From Alphaproteobacteria bacterium (lineage in GTDB: Bacteria > Pseudomonadota > Alphaproteobacteria > Kiloniellales > DSM-21159), in contig JAUILQ010000060.1 in the NCBI GenBank assembly GCA_030433005.1, forward strand, positions 1-35,009: a DNA stretch of 35,009 nucleotides, in the 5' to 3' direction. The notes below the pieces were generated by a model. The model ran no database searches, had not been told where the DNA came from, and saw only the letters and a program-made list of their open reading frames with translations. The translations under genes were made by a program, and so were the position numbers. Every line of letters begins with the position of its first letter. Position 1 is the stretch's first letter. Shown here piece after piece: positions 1-12,979 of this stretch.

Positions 1-573
1 GTAGGCGGCCTCGACCAGGTCGCCCTGAACGTTGCGGATGCCGAGGTTGGTGAGCCGCACGATCGGCGGCAGCGCGAAGATGATGGTCGCGATGATGCCC
101 GGCACCATGCCGACGCCGAACAGCATCACGATCGGCACCAGGTACACGAAGGGCGGGATCGTCTGCATGATGTCGAGGATCGGCCGCAAGACCCGCGCGA
201 AGCGGTCGCTGCGCGCGGCGGCGATCCCGAGCGGCACGCCGACGACGGCGCAGAAGACCACGGCGGTCAGGATCATCGCCAGGGTCGTCATGGTGTCGCC
301 CCAGACGTCGATCAGGTCCAGGAAGACCAGCGCCAGGAAGCTGAAGAGCGCGACCCCGCGGCCGGCGGCCAGCCAGGCCAGCAGGCCGACCAGGACCGCG
401 AAGAGCGGCATCGGGACGGCCTGGAGAAAGAGATTGAGCGCCTGCAGGACCTGTTCGACGGGCCAGCCGATCGCCTGGAACACGTCGCGGAAGTTGGGCG
501 CCAGCCAGCCCTTGACGAAGGAATCGACCCAATCGCCGAGCGGCAGGGTGAAGCTGTCGGACGGTTGCCACAT
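1..573 (-). CDS. proW: Glycine betaine/proline ABC transporter permease, ProW-like (partial, C-terminus beyond the window)
   Basis: Inner-membrane permease of a ProU/OpuA-type importer for osmoprotectants such as glycine betaine. The frame is open from the ATG at 573 to the window edge, giving 191 visible residues. It begins MWQPSDSFTLPLGDWVDSFV, continues with hydrophobic segments near residues 50-85 and 90-120, and contains the ProW-like stretch IMQTIPPFVYLVP. The visible part stops at LVEAAY, the beginning of the EAA loop that contacts the ATPase. A good Shine-Dalgarno (GAGGAGG) lies just upstream of the start. It follows proV with a 16-base gap, so the two are co-transcribed. The binding protein (ProX) is not seen and may lie further left. 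The substrate is inferred from family and neighbour. Confidence 0.9.
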   Translation of the reverse strand, partial: MWQPSDSFTLPLGDWVDSFVKGWLAPNFRDVFQAIGWPVEQVLQALNLFLQAVPMPLFAVLVGLLAWLAAGRGVALFSFLALVFLDLIDVWGDTMTTLAMILTAVVFCAVVGVPLGIAAARSDRFARVLRPILDIMQTIPPFVYLVPIVMLFGVGMVPGIIATIIFALPPIVRLTNLGIRNVQGDLVEAAY

Positions 574-589
574 GGCTCGGCCTCCTCGC

Positions 590-1819
590 TCAGGCGACGG
601 CCGGCGCGCCGGTCTCGGCCGGCTGCCGGTCCGCCTCGCCGGCCGCTTCCTCGACGGCGAGCTGGTCGAAGATATCCTCCTGCTCGACCGTGCCGAGCAG
701 CCGCCCGCCGTCGAGCACGGCGACCGGCAGGCCGGAGCGGCACGGGGCGTAGAGCTGGTAGAGCTTGGTGTCGGGCCCCACCGACGGGAAGTCGCGGACC
801 AGCCCCTCGCTCAGGCTCGCGCAGCGCGCTCCCTCGGGCCCGGCAAGCTCGCGGCGGGTCACCACGCCGACCGGCTTGCCCGCCTCGAGCACGTAGAGGG
901 CGTCGCGTCCGACGGCGTCCATGCGTTCCAGGGCGGCGGCCGGCGTGTCGGTACCGAGATCGAGCGCCTCGGGTTCGCGCATGACGCGCTCGGCGGCGAA
1001 CACCCGCGAGCGGTCGATGTCCTGCGTGAAGGCGGCGACGTAGTCGTGCGCCGGCTCGCCGACGATCTGCTCGGCCGTGCCGATCTGCACGAAGCGTCCT
1101 TCCTTCATGATGGCGATGTGGTCGCCCAGGATCAGCGCCTCGTGCAGATCGTGGGTGATGAACACGATGGTCATCTTCAGGCGCCGCTGGAGCTCGATCA
1201 GCTCCTGCTGCATCTCGCGCCGGATCAACGGGTCAAGCGCGGAGAAGGGCTCGTCCATCAAGAGGACCTGCGGGTCGACGGCCAGTCCGCGGGCGAGGCC
1301 GACGCGCTGCTGCATGCCGCCGGAGAGCGCGGCCGGCGGCCGGTCCGCCCAGGCCTTGAGCCCGACCTGGTCGAGCGCCGCCAGAGCCCGCTCGCGCCGT
1401 TCCTCGGCGGAGACGCCCTGGACCTTGAGGCCGTACTCGACGTTCTCGCAGACCGTCTTGTGCGGGAACAGCGCGAAGTGCTGGAAGACCATCGAGATCT
1501 TCTCCAGCCGGATGCGGCGCAGCTCCTCGCTGCCGACCGAGGCGATGTCCTCGCCGTCGATCCGGACCTCGCCGGCGGTCGGCTCGATCAGGCGGTTGAG
1601 CATGCGCACCAGGGTCGACTTGCCGGAGCCGGACAGCCCCATGACCACGAAGATCTCGCCCTCGCCGACGCTGAACTCGGCGTCCTGCACGCCGACCGTC
1701 ATGCCGGTCTGCTCGAGGATCTCGTCCTTGGATCGGCCCTCTCGCAACAGGGAGAGCGCCTGGTCGGGGTCATCCCCGAAGATCTTGTAGAGGTTCTTGA
1801 CGCTTAGTTTTTCAGTCAT
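590..1819 (-). CDS. proV: Glycine betaine/proline ABC transporter ATP-binding protein, ProV-like
   Basis: Cytoplasmic ATPase (409 aa) driving osmoprotectant import. Visible motifs are Walker A GLSGSGKS (61-68), a Q-loop in VFQHFALFPH (111-120), signature LSGGMQQR (165-172), Walker B VLLMDE (185-190) and the H-loop histidine in THDLHEA (H223). The long N-terminal extension before Walker A, containing EILEQTG, is typical of ProV/OpuAA. Residues about 270-390 resemble a tandem CBS module, which in OpuA senses ionic strength; that role is inferred here. Length matches the ProV family (about 400). The ATG at 1819 has only a poor, very close GAGAGG upstream, so the start is supported mainly by the conserved N-terminus. 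First gene of the proVW operon. Confidence 0.93.
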   Translation of the reverse strand: MTEKLSVKNLYKIFGDDPDQALSLLREGRSKDEILEQTGMTVGVQDAEFSVGEGEIFVVMGLSGSGKSTLVRMLNRLIEPTAGEVRIDGEDIASVGSEELRRIRLEKISMVFQHFALFPHKTVCENVEYGLKVQGVSAEERRERALAALDQVGLKAWADRPPAALSGGMQQRVGLARGLAVDPQVLLMDEPFSALDPLIRREMQQELIELQRRLKMTIVFITHDLHEALILGDHIAIMKEGRFVQIGTAEQIVGEPAHDYVAAFTQDIDRSRVFAAERVMREPEALDLGTDTPAAALERMDAVGRDALYVLEAGKPVGVVTRRELAGPEGARCASLSEGLVRDFPSVGPDTKLYQLYAPCRSGLPVAVLDGGRLLGTVEQEDIFDQLAVEEAAGEADRQPAETGAPAVA

Positions 1820-2192
1820 GCCTCTCGCAACAAAAGTTCATTATTCGTCGGTCCCGTATGCGATGCCGCTTGCATTTTCCTGAATTCCTGAACGCTGGGC
1901 TGGCCGGCCGAATGTAATCGGCCAGCCACGCGGTGCGGATCGAGAAACAGCGGGCACCGGAGAACACCGACTCAATCAATTCCCCGACGACAGGAAGCCA
2001 CCTGAGGCGACGAATACAGAAAGCCTCCCCGCAGGGCGTTCCGCTTGATTGTTCGTACCCTGCTACGACGGCGCATGTATGAGCCGACCTGCGGCCTTCA
2101 ACCGAAAATTTTCGCGCGGCCCCTGACAGCCTGCCGGCCGACGGCCCGGGAGGCGCACGGAACCGCGCCTGCCACGGCGTTCGGCAGACGCG
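1820..2192 (-). promoter_or_regulatory. Non-coding upstream region of proV with a 9-bp inverted repeat at 1898-1927
   Basis: About 370 bases with no convincing gene; short open frames here lack a ribosome site and family resemblance. GGCTGGCCG (1898-1906) pairs with CGGCCAGCC (1919-1927) around a 12-base loop. On the proV-coding strand an alternative inner hairpin GGCCGA/TCGGCC can form from the same bases. The structure lies about 80-110 bases upstream of the proV start and could be a leader element or an operator. This is inference from position and symmetry only. The proV promoter should lie in this stretch, but no clear -35/-10 pair was found. Confidence 0.4.
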
Positions 2193-2220
2193 AAAAAAAC
2201 GGCCGCCCCTGTGGGCGGCC
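2193..2220 (-). terminator. Intrinsic terminator downstream of the small secreted-protein gene
   Basis: Read on the minus strand: GGCCGCCC (2220-2213), a 4-base loop, GGGCGGCC (2208-2201), then G and seven T (2199-2193). A perfect 8-bp GC-rich stem followed by a T run is a classic Rho-independent terminator. It sits about 50 bases past the stop codon of the 2271-2672 gene and isolates it from proV. Confidence 0.88.
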
Positions 2221-2270
2221 GCCAACTGCATCGCGCGGCCCGCGGGGCCGCTCGGCGCGAGGGCCCGGCG

Positions 2271-2672
2271 TCAGCCGTCGGCCTCGCCCTCCTCGATGTC
2301 GGTGCTGTCCTCGACGGCCTTGCGGACCTCCTGGACCAGCGCCCGGCACCCCTCGACGTCTCCGTCTGCCGCCAGGGTGCCGGCCTCCTCCAGCTTCTCG
2401 AGCATGGCCTCGGTCTCCGGCGGCGAGCCGAACCAGTTCTCCTCGGGCGCGCCGGCTTCCTCGGGGGTGAGCCCGGCGAGCAGCTCGTGGTCGCCCTCCT
2501 TCAGGCCCTCCTCGCCGGCGATCTGGTAGCGCAGCTGCGAAACCTCGGCGCGGCAGTCGGAGCCCTCGCCGGTCGCACCGCCGCCGGTCGTCGCCTGCGT
2601 GTCGGCGAGCGCGAGGGGAGCACAGAGGGTCAGGGCGAGCGACAGCGCGCCGCCCGTCAGAAGACGCTGCAT
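2271..2672 (-). CDS. Small secreted acidic protein of unknown function
   Basis: A 133-residue protein starting MQRLLTGGALSLALTL, a typical Sec signal peptide with likely cleavage after ALA (23/24). The mature part is strongly acidic and has only two cysteines (Cys40 and Cys109), which could form one disulfide. Residues 87-122 look helical (TEAMLEKLEEAGTLAADG and LVQEVRKAVED). No family was recognised. AAAGGA stands upstream of the ATG at suitable distance, and a strong intrinsic terminator follows. This favours a real, separately expressed gene, although it lies between glpK and proV on the same strand. A periplasmic location is inferred from the signal peptide; the function is unknown. Confidence 0.72.
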   Translation of the reverse strand: MQRLLTGGALSLALTLCAPLALADTQATTGGGATGEGSDCRAEVSQLRYQIAGEEGLKEGDHELLAGLTPEEAGAPEENWFGSPPETEAMLEKLEEAGTLAADGDVEGCRALVQEVRKAVEDSTDIEEGEADG

Positions 2673-2760
2673 GGGGGAGTCCTTTCCGAAGTCAGATTCG
2701 GACTGTGAAACGCCCCGCCGACGGGCCGGTTCCCGCCGGGCCGCCGCGCCCCCCGAAGGC

Positions 2761-4278
2761 TCAGCCGCGCAGCGTACGCCGCACCGCGTCGTGCCAGAGC
2801 GCCAGGCGCTGGCGCCGCTGCTCCTCGCCCATCGCCGGCTCGAAGCGCCGGTCGAGCTGCCAGCGACGGCCGAACTCGGCCTGATCGGGCCAGACCCCGG
2901 CCTGGCGACCGGCCAGCCAGGCGGCGCCGAGGGCGGTGGTCTCCAGGACCGTCGGTCGGTCGACCGGTGCGGCCAGGATATCGGCCAGGCGCTGCAGCAT
3001 CCAGTCGCTGGCGGTCATGCCGCCGTCGACGCGCAGGACCATGCGCCCGCCGCCCTCCTCCGATCCCCGCCAGTCGGCGTGCATGCAGTCGACCAGGTCG
3101 TGGGTCTGGAAGGCGACCGATTCCAGGGCGGCAAGCGCCAGCTCCCTGGGTCCGCTGCTGCGCGTCAGACCGAACAGCGCGCCGCGCGCCTCGGCGTCCC
3201 AGTGCGGCGCGCCCATGCCGACGAAGGCCGGCACCAGGACGACCTGCTGCAGCGGGTCGGCCTGCTCGGCGAGATCGCCGCTTTCGGCGGCGCTGCCGAT
3301 CACGCCGAGGCCGTCGCGCAGCCACTGCACGGCGGCGCCGGCGACGAAGATCGAGCCCTCCAGGGCGTAGGTCGTGCGGCCGTCGAGGCGGTAGGCGATG
3401 GTCGTCAGCAGGCGGTGCTTCGAGGGCACCGGCTCCTCGCCGGTGTTGACCAGGGCGAAGCAGCCGGTGCCGTAGGTCGACTTGACCATGCCCGGCTCGA
3501 AGCAAGCCTGGCCGACGGTCGCGGCCTGCTGGTCGCCGGCGACGCCGGCGATGGCGATCGGCGCGCCGAACAGCCCGGGCTCGGTGGTGCCGAAGTCGGC
3601 CGCGCTGTCGCGCACCTCGGGCAGCAGCGAGGCCGGGATGCCGAGGATCTCGAGCAGTTCCGCGTCCCAGTCGTTGCGGCGGATGTCGTAGAGCAGCGTG
3701 CGCGAGGCGTTGGTCGCGTCGGTGGCGTGGACCCGGCCGCCGGTCAGGCGCCAGATCAGGAAGGAGTCGATCGTGCCGAAGGCGAGGTGCCCGGCCTCGG
3801 CGGCCGCGCGCGCCCCCTCGACGTTGTCGAGCAGCCAGGCCAGCTTGGTGCCGGAGAAGTAGGGGTCGAGCAGCAGGCCGGTGCGCTCGGTGAACAGCGG
3901 CTCGTGGCCCTGGCGCTTGAGCGACTGGCAGAGCTCGGCGGTGCGCCGGTCCTGCCAGACGATGGCGCGGTGCAGCGCCTTGCCGTCGCGCCGGTCCCAG
4001 AGCATCACCGTCTCGCGCTGGTTGGTGATGCCGAGCGCGGCGACCTCGCCGGCGCCCAGCCCCGCCTTGTCGAGCGCGCCGCGCACCACCGCCAGGGTGC
4101 CGGACCAGATGTCCTCGGCCTCGTGCTCGACCCAGCCGGGCCGCGGGTAGTGCTGCTCGAACTCCTGCTGGGCCTGGCCCAGGACGCGGGTCTCGGCGTC
4201 GAAGACCATTGCGCGCGTCGAGGTCGTGCCCTGGTCGATTGCCAGGATCGCACCCGAGCTGTTGGGATCCGCTGTCAT
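2761..4278 (-). CDS. glpK: Glycerol kinase
   Basis: Phosphorylates glycerol to sn-glycerol 3-phosphate using ATP in the cytoplasm, the first step after import. The 505-residue length is normal for the family. FGGY-kinase hallmarks are AIDQGTTSTRAMVFD (13-27), the glycerol-contacting ITNQRET (R88, E89), HRAIVWQDRRT (103-113), the catalytic-region VAGDQQAA (D249) and STYGTGCF (267-274). The ATG at 4278 follows a good GGGAGGAG site. It is the last gene of the glp cluster, 110 bases after glpV, with a stem-loop between them. Unusually, the segment aligned with the E. coli fructose-1,6-bisphosphate loop (GGKGGTR) reads TTEPGLFGAP (231-240). Inhibition by fructose bisphosphate is therefore probably absent (inference). 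Confidence 0.97.
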   Translation of the reverse strand: MTADPNSSGAILAIDQGTTSTRAMVFDAETRVLGQAQQEFEQHYPRPGWVEHEAEDIWSGTLAVVRGALDKAGLGAGEVAALGITNQRETVMLWDRRDGKALHRAIVWQDRRTAELCQSLKRQGHEPLFTERTGLLLDPYFSGTKLAWLLDNVEGARAAAEAGHLAFGTIDSFLIWRLTGGRVHATDATNASRTLLYDIRRNDWDAELLEILGIPASLLPEVRDSAADFGTTEPGLFGAPIAIAGVAGDQQAATVGQACFEPGMVKSTYGTGCFALVNTGEEPVPSKHRLLTTIAYRLDGRTTYALEGSIFVAGAAVQWLRDGLGVIGSAAESGDLAEQADPLQQVVLVPAFVGMGAPHWDAEARGALFGLTRSSGPRELALAALESVAFQTHDLVDCMHADWRGSEEGGGRMVLRVDGGMTASDWMLQRLADILAAPVDRPTVLETTALGAAWLAGRQAGVWPDQAEFGRRWQLDRRFEPAMGEEQRRQRLALWHDAVRRTLRG

Positions 4279-4318
4279 CGCGGGTCTCCTCCCTTGACGT
4301 TCCTTGGCTTCAGCAAGA

Positions 4319-4353
4319 CAGGAAAGAAGGGGCCGGACAAGCTGCCCGGCCCC
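4319..4353 (-). terminator. Stem-loop between glpV and glpK, terminator or attenuator
   Basis: On the minus strand GGGGCCGG (4353-4346) pairs with CCGGCCCC (4336-4329) across a 9-base loop, followed by TTCTTTCCTG. The perfect 8-bp stem with a weak T-rich tail lies just after the glpV stop. It may partly end transcription, or protect the 3' end of the binding-protein message, which would reduce glpK expression relative to glpV. Confidence 0.6.
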
Positions 4354-4388
4354 TCGAGTTTCCCTCGGGAGGGTGGACGCTTACGCCG

Positions 4389-6128
<1,740 letters not shown>

Positions 6129-6207
6129 GATCCTCCCTTCGTGTGCGGTCCGCTTGTCTCCCTCGTCGGAGGCGGGACCCTGCCCCCGTTTCGACGTCGC
6201 TGCCGGC

Positions 6208-6489
6208 TCAGACCCAGCGGAACACGCAGACCGCGTAGGCCAGGCAGACGGCGAGAGCCCACCAGAGGCTCGGCCCCACGAGGCCGAGCCAGGCAAGACA
6301 GATGAAGGCGCTGCCGAGCAGCGACACGAACAGCCGGTCGCCGCGCGTCGTCTCGAAGCGCAGGATGCCGACCCGGGGCGCGCCGCCGGGCCGGAACCAC
6401 TCCCAGACGCCCATCGCCGCGATCAGCGTGAAGATCGTCACGAAGAAGATCGCGGTCGGCCAGGTCCAGGCCATCCAGGCGAGATCCAT
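6208..6489 (-). CDS. glpU: Small inner-membrane protein of glycerol transporter locus, GlpU-like (DUF2160 type)
   Basis: A 93-residue, very hydrophobic protein. Three membrane segments are visible: about 8-28 (WTWPTAIFFVTIFTLIAAMG), 53-71 (LFVSLLGSAFICLAWLGLV) and 75-92. The cytoplasmic or periplasmic loop between the first two carries WEWFRPGGAPRVGILRFETTRGD. Start ATG at 6489 follows a G-rich site (GGCAGGGGGG). The same small gene sits between glpQ and glpV in the alphaproteobacterial glycerol importer cluster, as it does here (17 bases after glpQ). Its molecular role is not established; an accessory role in the transporter is inferred from conserved position. Confidence 0.85.
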   Translation of the reverse strand: MDLAWMAWTWPTAIFFVTIFTLIAAMGVWEWFRPGGAPRVGILRFETTRGDRLFVSLLGSAFICLAWLGLVGPSLWWALAVCLAYAVCVFRWV

Positions 6490-6506
6490 GGCGCTTGCCC
6501 CCCTGC

Positions 6507-7372
<866 letters not shown>

Positions 7373-7376
<4 letters not shown>

Positions 7377-8268
7377 CGGCCGCCTCCCGAGCCGGTCCCG
7401 GAGCCGGTCTCGCGCCCGACGTTGGTCATCACCGTGTAGAAGACCCACGACAGCAGCAGGATGATCAGGAAGTAGACCAGCGACATGGCCGCGGCGTTGC
7501 CCAGGTCGAACTGGCCGATCGCCATCTTGACCAGGTCGATCGACAGGAAGGTCGTCGAGTTGCCGGGACCGCCGCCGGTGACCACGAAGGGCTCGGTGTA
7601 GATCATGAAGGAGTCCATGAAGCGCAGCAGGATCGCGATCAGCAGCACGCGGTGCATCTTCGGCAGCTGGATGTAGCGGAACACCGCCCAGCGCGAGGCG
7701 CCGTCGATGCGCGCGGCCTGGTAGTAGGCTTCGGGAATCGAGACCAGACCGGCGTAGCAGAGCAGCACGACCAGGCTGGTCCAGTGCCAGACGTCCATGA
7801 CCACCACGGTGATCCAGGCGTCGAGCGGGTCGCTGACGTAGTTGTAGTCGACGCCGAGGTTGAACAGCGTGTGGCCGAGCAGGCCGATGTCGACGCGCCC
7901 GAAGATCTGCCAGATCGTGCCGACGACGTTCCAGGGGATCAGCAGCGGCAGCGCCATCAGCACCAGGCAGACCGGCACGCCCCAGCCCTTGCGCGGCATC
8001 GCCAGGGCGACCGCGATGCCGAGCGGCACCTCGATCGCAAGGATGATCCCGGAGAACAGGAACTGCCGCCACAGCGCCTCGTGGAAGCGTTCGGAGGCCA
8101 GCAGGTCCTCGAACCAGGCGCTGCCGGCCCAGAAGAACTGGTTGTTGCCGAAGGTGTCCTGGACCGAATAGTTGACCACGGTCATCAGCGGGATGGCGGC
8201 GCTGAACAGGACCAGGACCAGGACCGGGATGACGAACAGCCAGCCCTTGTTGTTCCAGGTGCGCTCCA

Positions 8269-8269
<1 letters not shown>
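7373..8269 (-). CDS. glpP: Glycerol ABC transporter permease, GlpP-like
   Basis: First permease of the glycerol importer (298 aa), of the MalF/UgpA-type family. Membrane segments are visible at 9-31 and 71-92, and several follow. The EAA loop is IPEAYYQAARIDGASRWAVF (178-197). The C-terminus ends in a short glycine/serine-rich tail (ETGSGTGSGGGR), encoded by a small GAGCCGGTC-like repeat. The start at 8269 shares one base with the glpT stop (TGATG) and the stop overlaps glpQ, so glpT-glpP-glpQ are translationally coupled. Confidence 0.94.
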
Positions 8270-9363
<1,094 letters not shown>

Positions 9364-9379
9364 GCTGCCTCCCGCTCCC

Positions 9380-10480
<1,101 letters not shown>

Positions 10481-10485
10481 CGCCG

Positions 10486-12015
10486 CTACTCCGCCGCCCG
10501 CATCGCCAGGGCCTCCGCGCGCTCGGCCATCCAGGCGTCGAGCCGCGCCGTCTCCTCCTTGGACAGCCTGAGTCCGAGCTTGGAGCGCCGCCAGACCACG
10601 TCGTCGGCGCGCCGCGCCCACTCGAAGCGCATCAGGTAGTCGACCTCGACCTCGTAGAGATCCGCGCCGAAGCGCTCGCCCAGGTCCTCGGCCGAACTCG
10701 CCCGGCCGAGCAGCTTCTCGACGCGCGTGCCGTAGGCCCGGCACAGCCGGCGCGCCGTCGGCTCGGCAAGGAAGGGATGGGCGCGGCAGGTCTTCTGCAC
10801 CAGCGCCTCGAAGCCCTCGACCGGGAAGTCGCCGCCCGGCAGCGGCGCGGCCTCCGTCCAGGGCGCGCCGCCGGCCGGCAGGTAGTCTGCGAGCTGCGCC
10901 AGCGCCGCCTCGGCGAGCTTGCGGTAGGTCGTGATCTTGCCGCCGAAGACGTTGAGCAGCGCCGGCTTGCCGTCGGCGCCGCCGTCGAGCTTCAGCACGT
11001 AGTCGCGGGTCGCCTCCTGGGCCTTGGAGGCGCCGTCGTCGTAGAGCGGGCGCACGCCGGAGTAGGTCCAGACGATCTGCGAACGCTCGACCGGCGTCGC
11101 CAGGTAGTCGCTGACCGCGCGGCAGAGGTAGTCGATCTCCTCGTCGCTGATCTCGACATCGCCGGGCGCGCCCTTCCAGTCGCGGTCGGTCGTGCCGATC
11201 AGCGTGAAGTCGCGCTCGTAGGGGATCGCGAAGACGATGCGCCCGTCCGAGTTCTGGAAGATGTAGGCGCGGTCGTGCTCGAACAGCCGCGGCACGACGA
11301 TGTGGCTGCCCTGGACAAGGCGCACCTTCTCGGCGGCGTTGACGCCGATGGCGCCGGTCAGCACCTGCTCGACCCACGGCCCGGCGGCGTTGACCAGAAC
11401 CCGCGCGCCGATCGTCTCCTGGCTGCCGTCGGCGGCCTCCAGCGTGACCTGCCAGCCGCTGTCGTCGCCCTCGCTCCGCCGCGCCGAGACGCAGCGGCTG
11501 CGCACCCGCACCTCGGCGCCGCGCTCGGCGGCGTCCAGCGCGTTGAGCGCGACCAGGCGCGAATCCTCGACCCAGCAGTCCGAGTACTCGAAGCCGCGCA
11601 CGAAGGCCTCGGACAGCGGCTTGCCGGCCGGGTCGCGGCGCAGGTCGAGCTGGCGCGTCGCCGGCAGCAGCTTGCGGCCGCCCAGATGGTCGTAGAGGAA
11701 CAGGCCGAGGCGCAGCAGCCAGGCCGGCCTGAGGCCGCTGTGGTGCGGTAGCACGAAACGCAGCGGCCAGATGATGTGGGGTGCGGCGCGCAGCAGCACC
11801 TCGCGCTCGATCAGCGCCTCGCGGACCAGCCGGAACTCGTAGTGCTCGAGATAGCGCAGGCCGCCGTGGACCAGCTTGGTCGAGGCCGAGGAGGTGCCGC
11901 CGCCCAGGTCGTCGCGCTCGCACAGCAGCACGCGCCAGCCGCGCCCGGCGGCGTCGCGGGCGATGCCGCAGCCGTTCACGCCTCCGCCGATGACCGCGAT
12001 GTCGTAGCGCTCCAA
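10486..12015 (-). CDS. glpD: Aerobic glycerol-3-phosphate dehydrogenase
   Basis: FAD-dependent, membrane-associated enzyme oxidising sn-glycerol 3-phosphate to dihydroxyacetone phosphate and passing electrons to quinone. 509 residues, close to E. coli GlpD (501). The N-terminal dinucleotide-binding motif is IAVIGGGVNGCGIARDAAGR (6-25), followed by SSASTKLVHGGLRYLE, the usual FAD/substrate region of the family. The C-terminal part (about 385-509) is the GlpD cap/helical domain. The start codon is TTG (12015-12013) with a strong GAGGAGG six bases upstream; no ATG gives the conserved N-terminus. First structural gene of the glp operon, five bases before glpS. Probably repressed by the upstream GlpR. 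Confidence 0.96.
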   Translation of the reverse strand: MERYDIAVIGGGVNGCGIARDAAGRGWRVLLCERDDLGGGTSSASTKLVHGGLRYLEHYEFRLVREALIEREVLLRAAPHIIWPLRFVLPHHSGLRPAWLLRLGLFLYDHLGGRKLLPATRQLDLRRDPAGKPLSEAFVRGFEYSDCWVEDSRLVALNALDAAERGAEVRVRSRCVSARRSEGDDSGWQVTLEAADGSQETIGARVLVNAAGPWVEQVLTGAIGVNAAEKVRLVQGSHIVVPRLFEHDRAYIFQNSDGRIVFAIPYERDFTLIGTTDRDWKGAPGDVEISDEEIDYLCRAVSDYLATPVERSQIVWTYSGVRPLYDDGASKAQEATRDYVLKLDGGADGKPALLNVFGGKITTYRKLAEAALAQLADYLPAGGAPWTEAAPLPGGDFPVEGFEALVQKTCRAHPFLAEPTARRLCRAYGTRVEKLLGRASSAEDLGERFGADLYEVEVDYLMRFEWARRADDVVWRRSKLGLRLSKEETARLDAWMAERAEALAMRAAE

Positions 12016-12063
12016 GACCCCTCCTCGAGCGCCCCCTCCGCGATCTTGGTTGCCGCGATTGGC

Positions 12064-12137
12064 TTTCGTTTAGCGCTCGATATGAACGCTACTATTGCGA
12101 ATTTCGAAGATCAACCGGCCAAAACGAAAATTCGTTT
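12064..12137. promoter_or_regulatory. glpD upstream region with candidate GlpR operators
   Basis: The 153-base gap between glpR and glpD is markedly AT-richer than its surroundings. It holds TTTCGTTT (12064-12071), CGAATTTCG (12098-12106) and a perfect 7-bp inverted repeat AAACGAA-AA-TTCGTTT (12122-12137). The same TTTCGTTT core recurs upstream of glpR. Binding by the adjacent DeoR-type regulator is inferred from shared motif and position. Confidence 0.55.
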
Positions 12138-12168
12138 GCTGCGCTGCGAAGGCAGTTTCGCAACTGCG

Positions 12169-12942
12169 TTAAGTCGCGGACTCGCCGAAGGTTTCCACCA
12201 CCTCGACCTCGGCGTCCTGGAGCAGCTGGCGCATGCCGGGGTCGGGCAGACGGTCGGTCACGAAGACGTCGACCGCCGAAACGTGCGCGATGCGCACCGG
12301 CGCGGCGCGCTCGAACTTCGTCGCGTCGGCGACCAGGATGACGCTGCGTGCGTTCTCCATGATCGTGCGCGCGACGCTGACCTCGCGGTAGTCGTAGTCC
12401 ATCAGCGAGCCGTCGGCGTCGATCGCCGAGGCGCCGATCACCGCGTAGTCGACCTTGAAGCGGCGGATGAACTCGACCGCCGCCTCGCCGATGATGCCGC
12501 CGTCGGAGCGGCGCACGACCCCGGAGGCGATGATCACCTCGATGCCCGGCCAGGCGCGAAGGATGTTGGCGGCGTTGATGTTGTTGGTGATCGCCAGCAG
12601 GCCCTGGTGGTGGCGCAGCGCCTTGGCGACCTCCTCGGTGGTGGTGCCGATGTTGATCAGCAGCGAGGCGTTGTTGGGGATCAGGCTGGCGGCCGCCGCG
12701 CCGATCGTGCGCTTGGCGTCGCGCGCGATCAGGCGGCGCGCCTCGTAGCCGACGTTCTCGACCGTCGAGCCGATCACCGCGCCGCCGTGGACCCGGTCGA
12801 GCAGCCCCTGCTCGCAGAGGTCGTTGAGGTCCTTGCGGATGGTCTGGGGGGTCACGCCGAACAGGCTGGCCAGGCTCTCGACGCCGACCCGTCCGGCTTC
12901 CTTGGCGATCTCGAGGATCTGGTTCTGTCGTTCCGGAAGCAT
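12169..12942 (-). CDS. glpR: DeoR-family transcriptional regulator, glycerol operon repressor GlpR
   Basis: Probable repressor of the glp genes that releases DNA on binding glycerol 3-phosphate (family knowledge). 257 residues from the ATG at 12942 (MLPERQNQILEIAKEAGRVG). An in-frame longer frame exists upstream but runs into the divergent gene. The N-terminal DeoR winged helix-turn-helix is clear: LASLFGVTPQTIRKDLNDLC (24-43) and GLLDRVHGGA (46-55). The C-terminal sugar-phosphate-sensor domain shows the characteristic INIGTTTEEVAKAL (97-110), ITNNINAA (118-125) and IIGEAAVEFI (150-159). It sits directly upstream of glpD on the same strand, so autoregulation with the operon is likely. Confidence 0.92.
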   Translation of the reverse strand: MLPERQNQILEIAKEAGRVGVESLASLFGVTPQTIRKDLNDLCEQGLLDRVHGGAVIGSTVENVGYEARRLIARDAKRTIGAAAASLIPNNASLLINIGTTTEEVAKALRHHQGLLAITNNINAANILRAWPGIEVIIASGVVRRSDGGIIGEAAVEFIRRFKVDYAVIGASAIDADGSLMDYDYREVSVARTIMENARSVILVADATKFERAAPVRIAHVSAVDVFVTDRLPDPGMRQLLQDAEVEVVETFGESAT

Positions 12943-12979
12943 CGCCGCCCCATCCCCCGCGGGCGCACGCCCGAGCCGG

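Noticed and set aside
32..1807. Long plus-strand open frame opposite proW/proV
   Set aside because: It is antisense to genes with clear motifs and shows no recognisable domain; high GC leaves long open shadows on the opposite strand.
1812..2231. Minus-strand open frame upstream of proV
   Set aside because: It crosses a strong terminator, lacks family resemblance and overlaps the likely promoter region.
10481..11923. Apparent N-terminal extension of glpS through glpD
   Set aside because: The extension is out-of-frame glpD sequence; the ATG at 10480 gives a normal ABC ATPase start.
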